Shown here: positions 23,106 through 33,796 of the stretch, in pieces
How the letters are laid out: every line of letters starts with the position of its first letter
How positions within the stretch are numbered: position 1 is the first letter of the stretch
From: Leguminivora glycinivorella
Taxonomy: Eukaryota; Arthropoda; Insecta; Lepidoptera; Tortricidae
Length of the DNA stretch: 64,000 nt
Direction: 5' to 3'
Assembly: GCF_023078275.1 (NCBI RefSeq)
Contig: NC_062983.1
Span: 12,455,001 to 12,519,000, forward strand
Translations under genes and position numbers: made by a program
Notes under the pieces: model-generated
The model's database searches: none
Told to the model about the DNA's origin: nothing
The model's input: only the letters and a program-made list of their open reading frames with translations

Positions 23106-23735
23106 GTCTCAATGCTTAGTCGCAGTACGGTCGACGTTTAGTCGCGGCGACCCAAATGGGGACGATTGGTAACAGGCACAAATGGTCACAGAAGTGACAG
23201 AAGTGTGCACTACGCGTGCACACATTGTTACCGTTTGGCGACTACTTTCCCAAAATCATTCGTTCATTTCATTCTTTTCAAATGGCGACTGTCAGAGACG
23301 TCAAAGTAAAAAAGAAATAAAATCATTTGACATTAAAATGTAATGGCGTAAGAATTTGTTAAAGATAAATATTGTTTGCATTTGTAATATAATGTGGGCT
23401 AATTACCATGGCCAATTAAATTGCTCGAGTGATTTCATAAAATAAGTCTAAATTTATCAACGCGCCATCAATTTACCTCAGTTTAACCAGTAATAATATT
23501 ATTGACTACTCGGTGTTTGCGTGTTATGTATATTGATTGGTGAAGTTTTAGTGCTCCGGTGCATATACTATACTGAAATAATAAAAATAATGCCTAGAAA
23601 ACCAATAAAGTTGTTAAAATATGGATTAAGACGGTAATATTCCATGTAAAAAACAGTCGCCAAACGGTCACCAAACGGTCGACAACCGGTCGCAAAATGG
23701 TCGCAGCGTACACGCGTGACCGAAAGCAGTGAATA
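23106..23735. repeat. Block bounded by inverted ACCGTTTGGCGACT-type repeats
   Basis: GTTACCGTTTGGCGACTACT at about 23230 is mirrored by GTCGCCAAACGGTCACC at about 23653. Around both ends short units of GGTCGC/GGTCGA/GGTCAC recur (23130-23160 and 23653-23710). It may be a MITE with clustered subterminal motifs. No frame. Confidence 0.5.
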
Positions 23736-24127
23736 TTTATTATATTTTCAAAATGGCTTCTTGTATTAATTTTTTCCAGGTATCCTCAAACTTTATAAAC
23801 AATTAAATATGCCGTCGTACTCAGTTGCCCTCACTAAAGAAGATTAAAAAAAATTGTAACTTGCGTACCGAGCTGCTGGGTTGTAAAGGATCGGGGATCA
23901 TATTATTATGGTCTTCTATAGAGCAACTAGTATTTTGCGGCATTTCACAATTGACACTTGTTGAAGTAGTCTTCATTAATATTACTATCAACATTCATTT
24001 CAGCGATCTGTACTTCTTTTGTCAAGATTTTTGTATAGATAAGTGTCTACAAATTTGTAATGTTAAAGAGACATAAATAAAACGTAGTAGAGTAAATAAT
24101 GTGTTTTTTTTGTAACCCAAACAAAAT
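23736..24127. other. Unassigned stretch
   Basis: An 83-codon plus frame (23825-24076) shows a run of hydrophobic residues but no known domain; unlikely to be a gene. Confidence 0.35.
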
Positions 24128-24367
24128 ACTTGTAGATACGAGTGCGGAAAAGAGGAAAATCGATACGAGTAGCGATAAATTAATACACGTACGAAGGGAG
24201 TGTTTTAAATCGACACGAGTTGTGAATGTCCTTTTCGCACGTGTATCGTACGACGATTTTCAGTACCTAAATCTAAGCTAAGAGTTTCGACCAGACAAGA
24301 AATGAATCATTGCTTGATTTGCTCGCACTACTGCGTTAAAAAAAGCAGCATCTGTACTGAAAAAAAC
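24128..24367. repeat. Composite palindromic repeat P3, copy 1
   Basis: An imperfect palindrome (24130-24262; TACGAGTGCGGAAAAGAGGA against TCCTTTTCGCACGTGTATCG) sits next to a segment bounded by TTTTCAGTACC and CATCTGTACTGAAAAA (24255-24367). The same two modules occur side by side at 26288-26455 in the opposite order. Confidence 0.65.
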
Positions 24368-24448
24368 TATCATTGCGCAACAGAAATTCTATTAATATCA
24401 CAGTAAATACTCTATTTCATTTGATTCCTACTTTTATTGTGTAAACTT

Positions 24449-24553
24449 TATATATTTTTTAATTCTTATTGATAAAAATGAAGTGTAGTGTTGCTTTACA
24501 CTGTAAAGCAACACTACACTTCATTTTTATCAATAAGAATTAAAAAATATATA
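24449..24553. repeat. Perfect palindrome, 52-bp arms, 1-nt centre
   Basis: 24449-24500 is the exact reverse complement of 24502-24553, with a single C between. The inner part is GTGTTGCTTTACA / TGTAAAGCAACAC. Any transcript would fold into a 52-bp hairpin without a loop to speak of. Confidence 0.95.
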
Positions 24554-24578
24554 TTTAATACATTAAGTAACTATAAAG

Positions 24579-24621
24579 TAAATCGCGTATAATGAATTTT
24601 AAATTCATTATACGCGATTTA
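24579..24621. repeat. Perfect palindrome, 21-bp arms
   Basis: TAAATCGCGTATAATGAATT plus T, a single T, then the exact reverse complement. Only 25 bases from the larger palindrome. Confidence 0.95.
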
Positions 24622-24889
24622 ATCCGTTTCCATAGTTTTATTTCATAACTATAAAGTGCTTATCTATTTGTATTATCATTCTGCACTTTTCTTAACTTTC
24701 CCACATTTCTATAAAATGTCGAAGAGTGTTTAAATGGTCGTCGTCGTTTATTATTATTTAATTCGCTCATATTTAAATGATTCAAAGCAACCAGTCCACA
24801 ACTTCACAAGACAGTTTGAGAAACCTTCGTATTTCAGATTGTCATTTGCGGATACAGTGGTTTAGGAGCAGTTCGGTAATCAGACCTAC

Positions 24890-25090
24890 ACATGTGTGTA
24901 CAAATTCTGTCAATGTCACTGTCAGAAACCGTTCTGACAGTGACAATGACAGCCACAAATTCGTCCACATGTTGTTACCGTTATGTGTGCAAACGTCGAC
25001 TAATAAAGTGTCGTTAAAAGTCATTCTGACAGTGACATTGACAGCCACAAATTCGTACACATTTTGTTACCGTAACGAGTGCACACGACG
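24890..25090. repeat. Tandem duplication with CTGACAGTGAC units
   Basis: TTCTGACAGTGACA(A/T)TGACAG with GCCACAAATTCGT after it occurs at 24931-24965 and 25024-25057, about 93 bp apart, each followed by CACAT/CACATT...TTGTTACCGT. The first unit also has a reversed GTCACTGTCAGAA at its left, so it can form a hairpin. Confidence 0.7.
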
Positions 25091-25325
25091 ACTACATTTT
25101 GTTATTGTATCAATACGGTCGCATTGTTTGCACGACGTTACCACGCGTTATGTCACATTTGACAGTTAGTTACTGATTTGAAGATTTTGCGACTGAAATG
25201 GTTGTATGGGCGCTGTAGAAGAAATATATACATTGCGCCGACTATACAAATGACAGGGGCAAGGGCAAACAAAATGGTGATGATACGAGATTTCAACTAT
25301 CACGAATATTAGACATATTTAAAAT

Positions 25326-25452
25326 TGAAAACGGGACTTAATCACGTATAATTAATTTTGCTCTGAGACTACGGGATAATGCCGTCATTGGAACATCGGA
25401 GGTTACTTAGTGTTAGAAACATAGTTATACTTAATTAAGTCCCGTTTGCTAT
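25326..25452. mobile_element. Short element with ACGGGACTTAAT inverted ends
   Basis: AAACGGGACTTAAT at the left and ATTAAGTCCCGTTT at the right bound about 127 bp. A related start (AAAACGGGACTTAAC) appears at 39152. No frame. Confidence 0.6.
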
Positions 25453-25618
25453 TTTAAATAAATACCTATAGTGCTACTTTTTGCATAGCTACGTACATAT
25501 TTACCCCTCAGATTTTGTTTATTTAGGTATTCAATTTCATTCAAATTTATACGGTATCTTTGGTAACAAATACCAATAAATAAAATATTTATACAATTTG
25601 TTGCATAATAGTAATTTA

Positions 25619-25738
25619 TACAATCGTGATATAATACAAAGCTTTTCAGTCGAGTACCATGTTTAGGCCACGAAGCTTGCTGAGTGGCCTAATAGTACGG
25701 TACGAGAGTGAAAAGCTTAATTATATCACTATTTTCAT
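25619..25738. repeat. P2 palindromic repeat
   Basis: Imperfect hairpin: AAGCTTTTCAGTCGAGTACC near the left against GGTACGAGAGTGAAAAGCTT near the right. The centre is GGCCACGAAGCTTGCTGAGTGGCC less two bases, close to the centre of P1 (CCACGAGCGAAGCGAGTGG). Outer arms include GTGATATAAT / ATTATATCAC. Confidence 0.8.
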
Positions 25739-26287
25739 GATAACTACAAAACTTTTGCATTTATATTGTTTGCGTCCTTTTAAACTTATTCATAAAATCC
25801 ACCCTTACAAATCTATTTGTGAGAAATAACATTCAAAGCACTATTTGTCCATTAAAATGGACAAGAGAGCTCAGATGAAGTTATAATCTATTCGATTAAA
25901 ATTGTTTGAATAGCAAAGAGGGCCAATTAGGAATTGAAACCGAGAGGCTCGTTATAAATTTAAATCGCTGAAATGTTCGGTGGAGAAGGAAATATTTGAC
26001 TCATCTATATATAGATGGTGAAATGAAATTTCAAAGGATAAATATTAAGTCGCGTTTAGTACAAAACGCTCCTAATTTTGGATTATTTACTTTCCTTTAT
26101 GTTACTAATTTGTGTCTCTTAATTTATAAATTATAATGATCAAGGTGAATAATATTTAATTTAGCATATTAAGCTCACATAACATTTACTTAAGTAGAGC
26201 AATGTCTGATATCTTCTTAATTTTATGTACCAACATTCATTTGTAAAAGGTACCTGGAGACTCTGAAATAGACTGAATTTTAAATAC
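25739..26287. other. Unassigned stretch
   Basis: AT-rich; TATATATAGATG-type low complexity near 26006. No feature. Confidence 0.4.
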
Positions 26288-26455
26288 TTTTTCAGTACAG
26301 ATGGTGTTTTTTATACCCACTAGTGCGAGAAGTGGTTCATTATATGCCAGGTCGAAACTTTGAAGGCTCATCTGTACTGAAAAACTTCGTACGATACACG
26401 TGCGAAAAGGAAATTCGTAACTCGTGCCTTTTTTACGCACTTGTATCGTAATGTA
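26288..26455. repeat. Composite palindromic repeat P3, copy 2
   Basis: TTTTTCAGTACAGATGG and CATCTGTACTGAAAAAC bound 26288-26391; directly adjacent is TACGATACACGTGCGAAAAG / ACGCACTTGTATCGTA (26391-26449), the palindrome module. Same composite as 24128-24367, in reverse arrangement. Confidence 0.65.
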
Positions 26456-26840
26456 CTATAAAACGTTTGCCGGGAAAAACAAAATACATTTCTTAGAATG
26501 AAGACAATTTTTTCTACGGACGGACGGACGGTTTTCTACGGAATAAACAAGAGTAAAATCAAATTTCACTATTTGGCTTGTGCGTGACTGCAACTCTGCC
26601 TGGCGAATATTATGTTGGCAGATGACAAACATTATGACGCTCTCGTTTCTTGGAATATCATAATATTTTACCCGCGTCGTGTGCTGTATTCAGCCCATCA
26701 CAAAGCAGCAGAACTCACAACACACCTACTTATTATAAATACGTACAGTCAGCCAAACTACTTATTAGCTTCATTACATAGTACATAACAAAGTCGCTTT
26801 TGATAGTTTTTAATGACTCACGATTATTTTCATATCTTTC
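26456..26840. other. Unassigned stretch
   Basis: GGACGGACGGACGG simple repeat at 26519-26532. Otherwise nothing. Confidence 0.4.
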
Positions 26841-27380
26841 AAAAACCGGCCAAGAGCGTGTCGGGCCACGCTCAGTGTAGGGTTCCGTAGTTTTCCGTAT
26901 TTTTCTCAAAAACTACTGAACCTATCAAGTTCAAAACAATTTTCCTAGAAAGTATTTATAAAGTTCTACTTTTGTGATTTTTTTTTCATATTTTTTAAAC
27001 ATATGGTTCAAAAGTTAGAGGGGGGGGACGCACTTTTTTTTCCTTTAGGAGCGATTATTTCCGAGAATATTAATATTATCAAAAAACGATCTTAGTAAAC
27101 CCTTATTCATTTTTTATTACCTATCCAACAATATATCACACGTTGGGTTTGGAAAAAAAAAAATATCAGCCCCCACTTTACATGTAGGGGTGGTACCCTA
27201 ATAAAACGTTTTTTTCCATTTTTTATTTTTGCACTTTGTTGGCGTGATTAATATACATATTGGTACCAAATTTCAGCTTTCTAGTGCTAACGGTTACTGA
27301 GATTATCCGCGGACGGACGGACGGACAGACAGACATGGCGAAACTATAAGGGTTCCTAGTTGACTACGGAACCCTAAAAA
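26841..27380. mobile_element. Widespread lepidopteran repeat with GGGTTCCGTAG inverted ends
   Basis: Starts AAAAACCGGCCAAGAGCGTG, then CGGGCCACGCTCAGTG and TAGGGTTCCGTAGTT; ends GACTACGGAACCCTAAAAA. The inverted GGGTTCCGTAG / CTACGGAACCC ends, a GGACGGACGGACGGACAGAC array near the right end and a length of 540 bp match a repeat I know to be common in moth and butterfly genomes. No credible frame. Confidence 0.75.
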
Positions 27381-27819
27381 GGTAATAATGGTCTATATCC
27401 CGGCCAATATAAGTCTAAAGTCGCTTTTCACCGTCGGTCCTCAATTTTTCTGCCATTGGTCCAAATTTTAGAAATCTAGTTCGCGCATTATCTTATCCCC
27501 GGGTAGGGAGGGAGGTAAATCCGGATAAGCAAATAATACAATAAATGGGTTCGTTTGCTGTAAGTGACAATTTCCTAGTTCCGGGTAGCGCCGCGTTATT
27601 GCGGGTTAGGGACTTATTCAATTCCATTATAACAGATTAGTTTACTCTGTGGCATTATTGTGTATGAAGACATGTTCTTTATAAACTTTATTTCACTTTA
27701 TTTTTTTTTCTTTAACGTTAACTTTTGTGGTCTCGTGGCTGTCGTGAGAGTTTACGACTAAGTCATAATTAATATAACTCTTAATGTTTTACTAACTTCC
27801 ATTCAGAATTGGTCACGCT

Positions 27820-28110
27820 TTTTCATATTCTTTAAAACTTTGGTCACACCTCGGACACTGGCGATCAAATATATGAGAGGCGCGTTCCTAGCAAACAGTC
27901 TAAGCTCGTGTAGGTGAACGCTGAATATGCTCGTATGGGTGAAATATGACAGGTCGACTGTTCGCGATTTTGGCAGGCGGTAAATGTGAGGTAACCGAGA
28001 GGCACCCCGGGCGGCACTTTCAGCGGGCGGGAGTGGCCATACTGTACGATTGTACTCTTTATTATACTGTGCTTTAGTACTCGATACGTAGGCCAATTGT
28101 ACTCAGAATC
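27820..28110. repeat. Probable dispersed repeat, larger copy
   Basis: A segment starting TTGGTCACACCTCGGACACT and GGCGATCAA recurs at 29644-29672 (TTGGTCACACCTCGGACAAT). Here it continues through GGTCGACTGTTCGCG, GGTAACCGAGAGGCACCCCG and GTACTCTTTATTATACTGTG. GC-richer than its flanks. The overlapping minus-strand frames are read as shadows. Confidence 0.5.
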
Positions 28111-28580
28111 AGGAGTACTTTCAATCTCACTGGGAGACAAAAAGTGTTTCAGAATTTCCATACATTTTTGTTACCCCCTACAACATGTACGGAAAATGGT
28201 AACAAAATAAGAGAATCGTATGGGACAATTTTCTTAACTACTAGGATTGAAAAAACTAGTGATTCTGAGTAGAAATAGCATTTTTTTTAAATCAAAAATA
28301 TCATATTTCATAAAAGTGACGAAAAAAAAGAGATGCTCAAGTATAGGCTTCTGTATGTTTGTGTTAATCATATGGAGTCTAATAAAATTATTCCCAACGG
28401 CCACTACTAGCTTGGCGGCTGACATTAAATTAGATTACGTGTATTTTTAACAATCATTTCATAACAATCATCTCTTTGATGAATGCTGCCAATCAAATAG
28501 CAATGTGACGAATTTAACATTCGAAATGTAAAAACAACATTGTATTGGTATGTAGTTCTTCTCCACTGCCGGCCTATCCG
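28111..28580. other. Unassigned stretch
   Basis: Nothing recognised. Confidence 0.35.
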
Positions 28581-28584
28581 AATT

Positions 28585-28815
28585 ACAGTCAGACGTTAGA
28601 CACCGATCAAAACACAGTCTAGCTTTGTCGCGCCAATATGGAAGAGCCATAATGATAGCTATGGTAACGTTATTATCGTAAGCGTTTGTACATTTGACTA
28701 CGTATACTCTGGGTGCGTAGTCAAATAGCAATCATCGCCAGAAATGCAGTCTTGTTCTGTCGCGCCAATGTAGAGCGATAGGGATAGATAGCTACAAAAT
28801 GATGAAAGATGTTAT
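28585..28815. mobile_element. Two adjacent MITE S copies
   Basis: GTCGCGCCAATATGGAAGAG...TATTATCGTAAGCG (28628-28685) and a second TCTGTCGCGCCAATGTAGAG...ATAGATAGCTAC (28757-28796). Head-to-tail arrangement, diverged from each other. Confidence 0.6.
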
Positions 28816-29567
28816 CTCGACTCTTGGCTGCCAATAGTTTCGTCTGTGAAATGTAATAATTCCACCAATGGTCTTAAGCTTCCCAAGGGATGCGGTCAGT
28901 TCTAATCTTAACAGTCTCTCCCTTCGATAAATCCGAATGTTAATGATTTATTGATAACGATAACTAAGTAAATTTTCGGATCAAAGTATACATAACAAGC
29001 TTAAACTTATAACTAGACGTTTTAAACTTATAGAGTCAATGAAAGTGAAACTTTCGTGAGACATATTTAAAATACTAATAAGGAGAGTTCTGCATGGAGC
29101 ATGGAGTGTAGCCACCGCGAGCACTCATGTCATACCTGATGAAGAATCGCCAATTGATTCAAAATATGTCGTCAATAGAGATAAAAGAAACGTACCTATG
29201 CGAAACCATGCTTTTCCGTATTTAGAATACATTTTCTTTTTTATTACTTAGAGTAAATTATAATCAGCAGTTCGAGATCCTAAGCCAATAAAATAAATAA
29301 ATCATAGTATAGTAGGTAATTATATTGTCTTTCGGAAATCTGTACTTATAAATATTTGTTTGCGCGACAGTAATAATTAAATTATGTCCCAAGAATAAAA
29401 ATAAAGTCATCGCAATCTATCCGCGGCTACAATAAATAAGTTTATCGATGTATCCAGACGATTAGTTAATTCCAGTCTCGCAGTTGCCAAATAGTCTGTC
29501 TCCGCACCCACCGTCTCAGGACCTCTAGCCAAAATTACAATCGGAGACGCTATGGGGCAAATGATAC
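28816..29567. other. Unassigned stretch
   Basis: No gene. CTCTAGCCAAAATTACAATC (29523-29542) also occurs at 63972-63991. Confidence 0.35.
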
Positions 29568-29672
29568 GCAACTGGCTCCGTCGCACCAATACGGAAGAGC
29601 GATAGCAGTGGTCGGACACTGCGAGGGCGATTCTGGTATCGTTTGGTCACACCTCGGACAATGGCGATCAAG
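29568..29672. repeat. MITE S scrap joined to a fragment of the 27.8-kb repeat
   Basis: GTCGCACCAATACGGAAGAGCG (less its last two bases) is a MITE S piece; TTGGTCACACCTCGGACAAT follows at 29644. Confidence 0.5.
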
Positions 29673-29677
29673 TATTT

Positions 29678-30112
29678 GGGCATTTTCAGAATTTGGGACC
29701 CAAAATTAGCGTAAGCAAAACTTAACACAGCAAAAGGGAATGTACAAGCTTCTAATGGGGTGGCAACGCGCATGTGCCACTATTTGAGTTGCAGGCATTC
29801 ATAGGTTACGGTGACCGCTTTCCATCAGGCGGACCGTATGCTTCTTTGCCACCGACGTAGTACAAAAAAAAGTTGTTAACAAAACTTAACTCGCTGTCAG
29901 TTTTGTGACGACAATTAAGCATAAAATTTGTCTAAAAATGATTTTTTTTTCACGTTCTGAATGTAGATTATCGCTTAAAGTTTATGTAATTAACACAAAA
30001 ACAATAATTATTTTTATTGAAATTTCATGCTTAATTCTCGTCACAAAACTGACATCGAGTTAATTTTTGTTAACAACTTACGCTAATTTTGGGTCCCAAA
30101 TCCTTGATTTTG
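29678..30112. mobile_element. MITE G, copy A, split by a retroposon
   Basis: Ends GGGCATTTTCAGAATTTGGG and, reversed, TTTGGGACCCAAAATTAGCG-type sequence. The inverted ends are about 80 bp long and include GTTAACAAAA...TTAACTCG and GTCAGTTTTGTGACGA. Copy B is at 38767-39045 (279 bp). Copy A is longer because a SINE-like unit sits at 29727-29879. Confidence 0.8.
29727..29879 (+). mobile_element. SINE-like retroposon (family C) inside MITE G
   Basis: CAAAACTTAAC at 29716-29726 and 29880-29890 is an 11-bp duplication of MITE G sequence. The body runs from GGGAATGTACAAG to CCACCGACGTAGTAC and an A run, the same as 53505-53658. A-tail and target duplication indicate retroposition. No Pol III boxes visible, so it may be a LINE 3' end. 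Confidence 0.75.
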
Positions 30113-31024
30113 ACAACACTAAGTATTCGAAAGGCATACTTAGTACATTAGAAAGGAACACAATTCGACTCAACTGCTATCCAATTTTTATACGGTAGTA
30201 TTATTAAGTAGCGATAGGAGATAAATACGATACGATACGGTGCGCCAACGATTGTACTCTTGGCTAAAGGGCGAGATAGCGCATTGGCGTCTCTCCAGCT
30301 ACTAACTTGGAGCCTAAACGCTCCAATGGCCTGGGTGGCCGCTAACAATTTTCTAATGAGAATTTTCCGTGGGAAATAGTTTTAAGCGAGGTTTAAGATT
30401 TAATAGGTTAGAAGATAAAAGAAATGAACGAGTTATACAGACTATACCTTTTTTTTTCTATTTAACTATGTATTTTCATCTTGCTCGAAATATTATCTCA
30501 GTGATAATAGACTTCGTATATGTCTACGTATTTATGCTTTAACACTTTGCTTAGTTAATGTTTATGCTAATGTCACAAGTAGTCAAACTGTTTGTGGTCC
30601 GAATGACCCCAAACCGCGTTAAAAAGCACATTCCTAAATGAATACCGATGTAATCTAAACCACACTGGGAATAAAAGTGCAAAACTGATTTGAAACAGAT
30701 TTTTGTTCTGAAATTCGGATTCAGTCGAAAACAGAACCCCTCAGGATTGAGTCCCTCGTGATTAATTGTAGGAACTTCATAATTAATCCCATTAATTAAC
30801 AATGGAGATCAATCTGTCACAATGAATGTTCAGAATAACGTTATTTCACTGAGTTCAGTTTGTTTGTTACGATGACGCGACACCAACCAGTGATGAAGAG
30901 CAGATTGTTATTTGTTATGTAGATAATTGGCTTTTCCTCGAGGGATTTAATTAGGACCCTTCTTTTAATTGACAGGACGGTAAGGATATTTTTTTTTATT
31001 ATTTATTATATGTCGGATGCATCC
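30113..31024. other. Unassigned stretch
   Basis: No supported gene. Short frames on both strands lack domains. Confidence 0.4.
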
Positions 31025-31207
31025 GGAGAGATGAGCCAAGGTAGTGACCGAATGGGCGCCACAAATTGCCAGAGGCCGAGGTAGACGAAAGAGGAGTGGC
31101 GGAAAGACCTGGACTCATTCTGTGGCGGCTGGCGAGAGCATGCACAGAGCCGTGACGAGTGGCGGAAAACAGGGGAGGCCTTTACCCAGCAGTGGGACAC
31201 ATTATAG
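31025..31207 (+). pseudogene. RTE-like LINE ORF C-terminus
   Basis: The plus strand reads RGRGRRKR, then, in a frame shifted by one base, RKDLDSFCGGWREHAQSRDE followed by WRKTGEAFTQQWDTL and a TAG (31205-31207). The W-x-x-x-A-Q-x-R-x-x-W-R-x-x-G-E-A-F-x-Q-Q-W ending is typical of RTE-type LINEs. A frameshift inside about 60 codons marks it as dead. It is followed by AT-rich DNA without a clear tail. Confidence 0.7.
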
Positions 31208-31367
31208 GCTATATAAAAAATATTTTGAATGCAATCAGTCACAAATTACATCGAAATAAATATAAAGTAAAAGAATATTCTTGGTAACAAAATTAAGCTG
31301 ATTTTGAAAAACCCTGTCCCTGTCGATGACGAAGATTCCAAAGCTCGACTAGATTGGGGTGTGTTAG

Positions 31368-31494
31368 TGCGTTTTCACACTATCCGATCACGTAGGAAGG
31401 ATTTCAAAAGCAAAAATCACAGATAGCGGCTTAAATATAAGGGATATCCATCCTAGATCCGATATCGGATCGGATAATGTGAAACCGCAATTAA
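31368..31494. mobile_element. MITE T1, third copy
   Basis: Left end CGTTTTCACACTATCCGATC (degraded), right end ATCCGATATCGGATCGGATA plus ATGTGAAACCGC. Same length class as 14400-14531. Confidence 0.8.
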
Positions 31495-32242
31495 GGTCGG
31501 CAACACGCAAGTACCAGTTCTGAAGAATGCTTTACTATCAGGCGGGTCCTAAACTTATTTGCTAACGACGGCGAAGTTTAAAACAAAACAAAAGGCATGC
31601 TCATAGAGCACACATACACTTTGTATGTTACATGTAAGTACACCTGAGGTGTATATCTCATCAATCAATCTTTGATTGTATTAAATATTCTTATTCTAAT
31701 AAAAATATGTAGGCAAACAATTCTTATATATATTTTCCTCTATACATATGTAATGTGAGGTGGCCAAGAAATGCTATCTCACTCAAGCATTTGAGAGTGC
31801 TTGAGCATGAAGTGCCTACATATGTACTATATTTCATTAGCAAGCGGCAGCGAGTATTTTATAAGAGCTTTATTTTATATGCACATGTCACAATCTTCAA
31901 GCTACTAGAGTGGGTGTCCCTCAGAATAACCGTGCGCTAGTTCTTGAGATTTTTTTTTTTACGTTAAGGTAGGTATACATATTTCGTTATCCGTAATTAG
32001 CCCTTACTCTATTAAATTTATATATTGAATTTTTAAACGATAACGTTGTTAGCTGCCAAATTAATCAATGTGTGAAACTAAGAATTTCAAAATCCATATT
32101 ACTACAGATTGAGATGCGTTAATTGCGTACGGGTAAAATCCTAAAACTGCTGTATTTATACAAGGACTATTATGTACTTACAGACGTTGTTTGTGTTCTA
32201 AATTAAATAATAACATTTACAGACATATTAACCATGTGTAAA
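31495..32242. other. Unassigned stretch
   Basis: AT-rich, no feature. Confidence 0.45.
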
Positions 32243-32265
32243 TCTAAATATATAAAAGAAGAAGC

Positions 32266-32313
32266 TGACTGACTGACTGACTGACTGACTGACTGACTGA
32301 CTGACTGACTGAC
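32266..32313. repeat. (GACT)n microsatellite
   Basis: About 12 perfect tandem GACT units directly after the Helitron 5' end. Confidence 0.95.
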
Positions 32314-33700
32314 ATATCAACGCACAGCCGAAACCGCTGGTCCTAGAGATTTCAAATTTGGCAGGTAGGTTCCTTATATAGTGTAGAGGAGCACTAAGAA
32401 AGGATTTTCCAAAATTCACCTCCTAAGGGGGTCGAATGGGGGTTCAAAGTTTGTATGGGGAAACAAGATTAGTTTGACTATTTTATTCGAAACTTCACAG
32501 GAAGATTCCTTAAGACATATGATTGAATACGTGTTTCAGGTTTTTTGAAAATTTAACCCCTAAAAGGGTGAAAAGGGGGTGATAAAGTAAAAAAATCAAT
32601 ATGGGTATCGTTTTTATGGTTTATCGGGTCGCTGATCACGATAAATACAACGTTTTAAAAATCTAATGAGGCGGAAGTGAAATATCATCTCCTCTGTTGT
32701 GGTGCAAAAGGGTTTAAATATCAAAAAAATAATGACTGACGGACATATCAAAGCACAGCCGAAACCACTGGTCCTAGAGATTTTAAATTTGGCACGTAGG
32801 TTCCTTATGTAGTGTAGAGGAGCGCTAAGAAAGGATTTTCCAAAATTCACCTCCTAAGGGGGTCACATGGGGGTTCAAAGTTTGTATGGGGAAACAAGAT
32901 TAGTTTGACTATTTTATTCGAAACTTCACAGGAAGATTCCTTAAGACATATGACTTAATACGTGTTTCAGATTTTTTGAAAATTTTACCCCTAAAAGGGT
33001 CAAAAGGGGTTAATAAAGTCAAAAAACCAATATGGGTATCGTTTTTATGGTTTATCGGGTCGCTGATCACGATAAATACAACGTTTTTTAAATCTAACGA
33101 GGCGGAAGTGAAATACCTTCTCCCCTGTTGTGGTGCAATGGGGTTTAAATATAAAAAAATATATAGACTGACGGACATATCAACGCACAGCTGAAACCGC
33201 TGGTCCTAGAGATGTCAAATTTGGCACGTTGGTTCCTTATATAGTGTAAAGGAGCACTAAGAAAGGATTTTTCAAAATTCGCCTCCTAACGGGGTCAAAT
33301 GGGGGTTCAAAGTTTGTATGGGGAAACAAGATTAGTTTGACTATTTTATTCGAAACTTCACAGGAAGATTCCTTAAGACATATGATTGAATACGTGTTTC
33401 AAGTTTTTTAAAAATGTACCATTTAAAAGGGTGAAAAGGGGTGATAATGTCAAAAAACCAATATGGGTATCGTTTTTATGGTTTATCGGGTCGCTGATCA
33501 CGATAAATACAACGTTTTTAAAATCTGACGTGGCGGAAGTGAAATACCTTTTCCCCTGTTGTGGTGCAATGGGGTTTAAATATCGAAAATAGCCATATGG
33601 ATTTCTTTTTTATGTTTACTTCTGGTTCAAGAGATTTCAAATTACACGTAAGTTCCTTAGAAGAGCACTAAGAAAGGATTTTTCAAAATTCACCGCCTAA
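32311..33700. repeat. 431-bp tandem repeat, 3.2 units
   Basis: Units begin GACATATCAA at 32311, 32742 and 33174 (periods 431 and 432); a partial fourth occupies about 33607-33700. Each holds GGTCCTAGAGAT, GGTTCCTTAT, AAGAAAGGATTTT, CAAAGTTTGTATGGGG and TTTATCGGGTCGCTGATCAC. Unit 1 and unit 2 match closely; open frames inside are repeats of one another and show no known domain. Confidence 0.9.
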
Positions 33701-33796
33701 CATGATAATTTGACAGGGACAGGAACAGGGACGGGGCGGGGCGGGGCGGGACGGGACGAGACGGGAGGGGACGAGCCGGAACAGGGATAAGGGTAG

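Noticed and set aside
32311..33700. Direct repeats resembling a CRISPR array
   Set aside because: Units are 431 bp with homologous interiors, not short repeats with unique spacers, and the setting is an animal genome.
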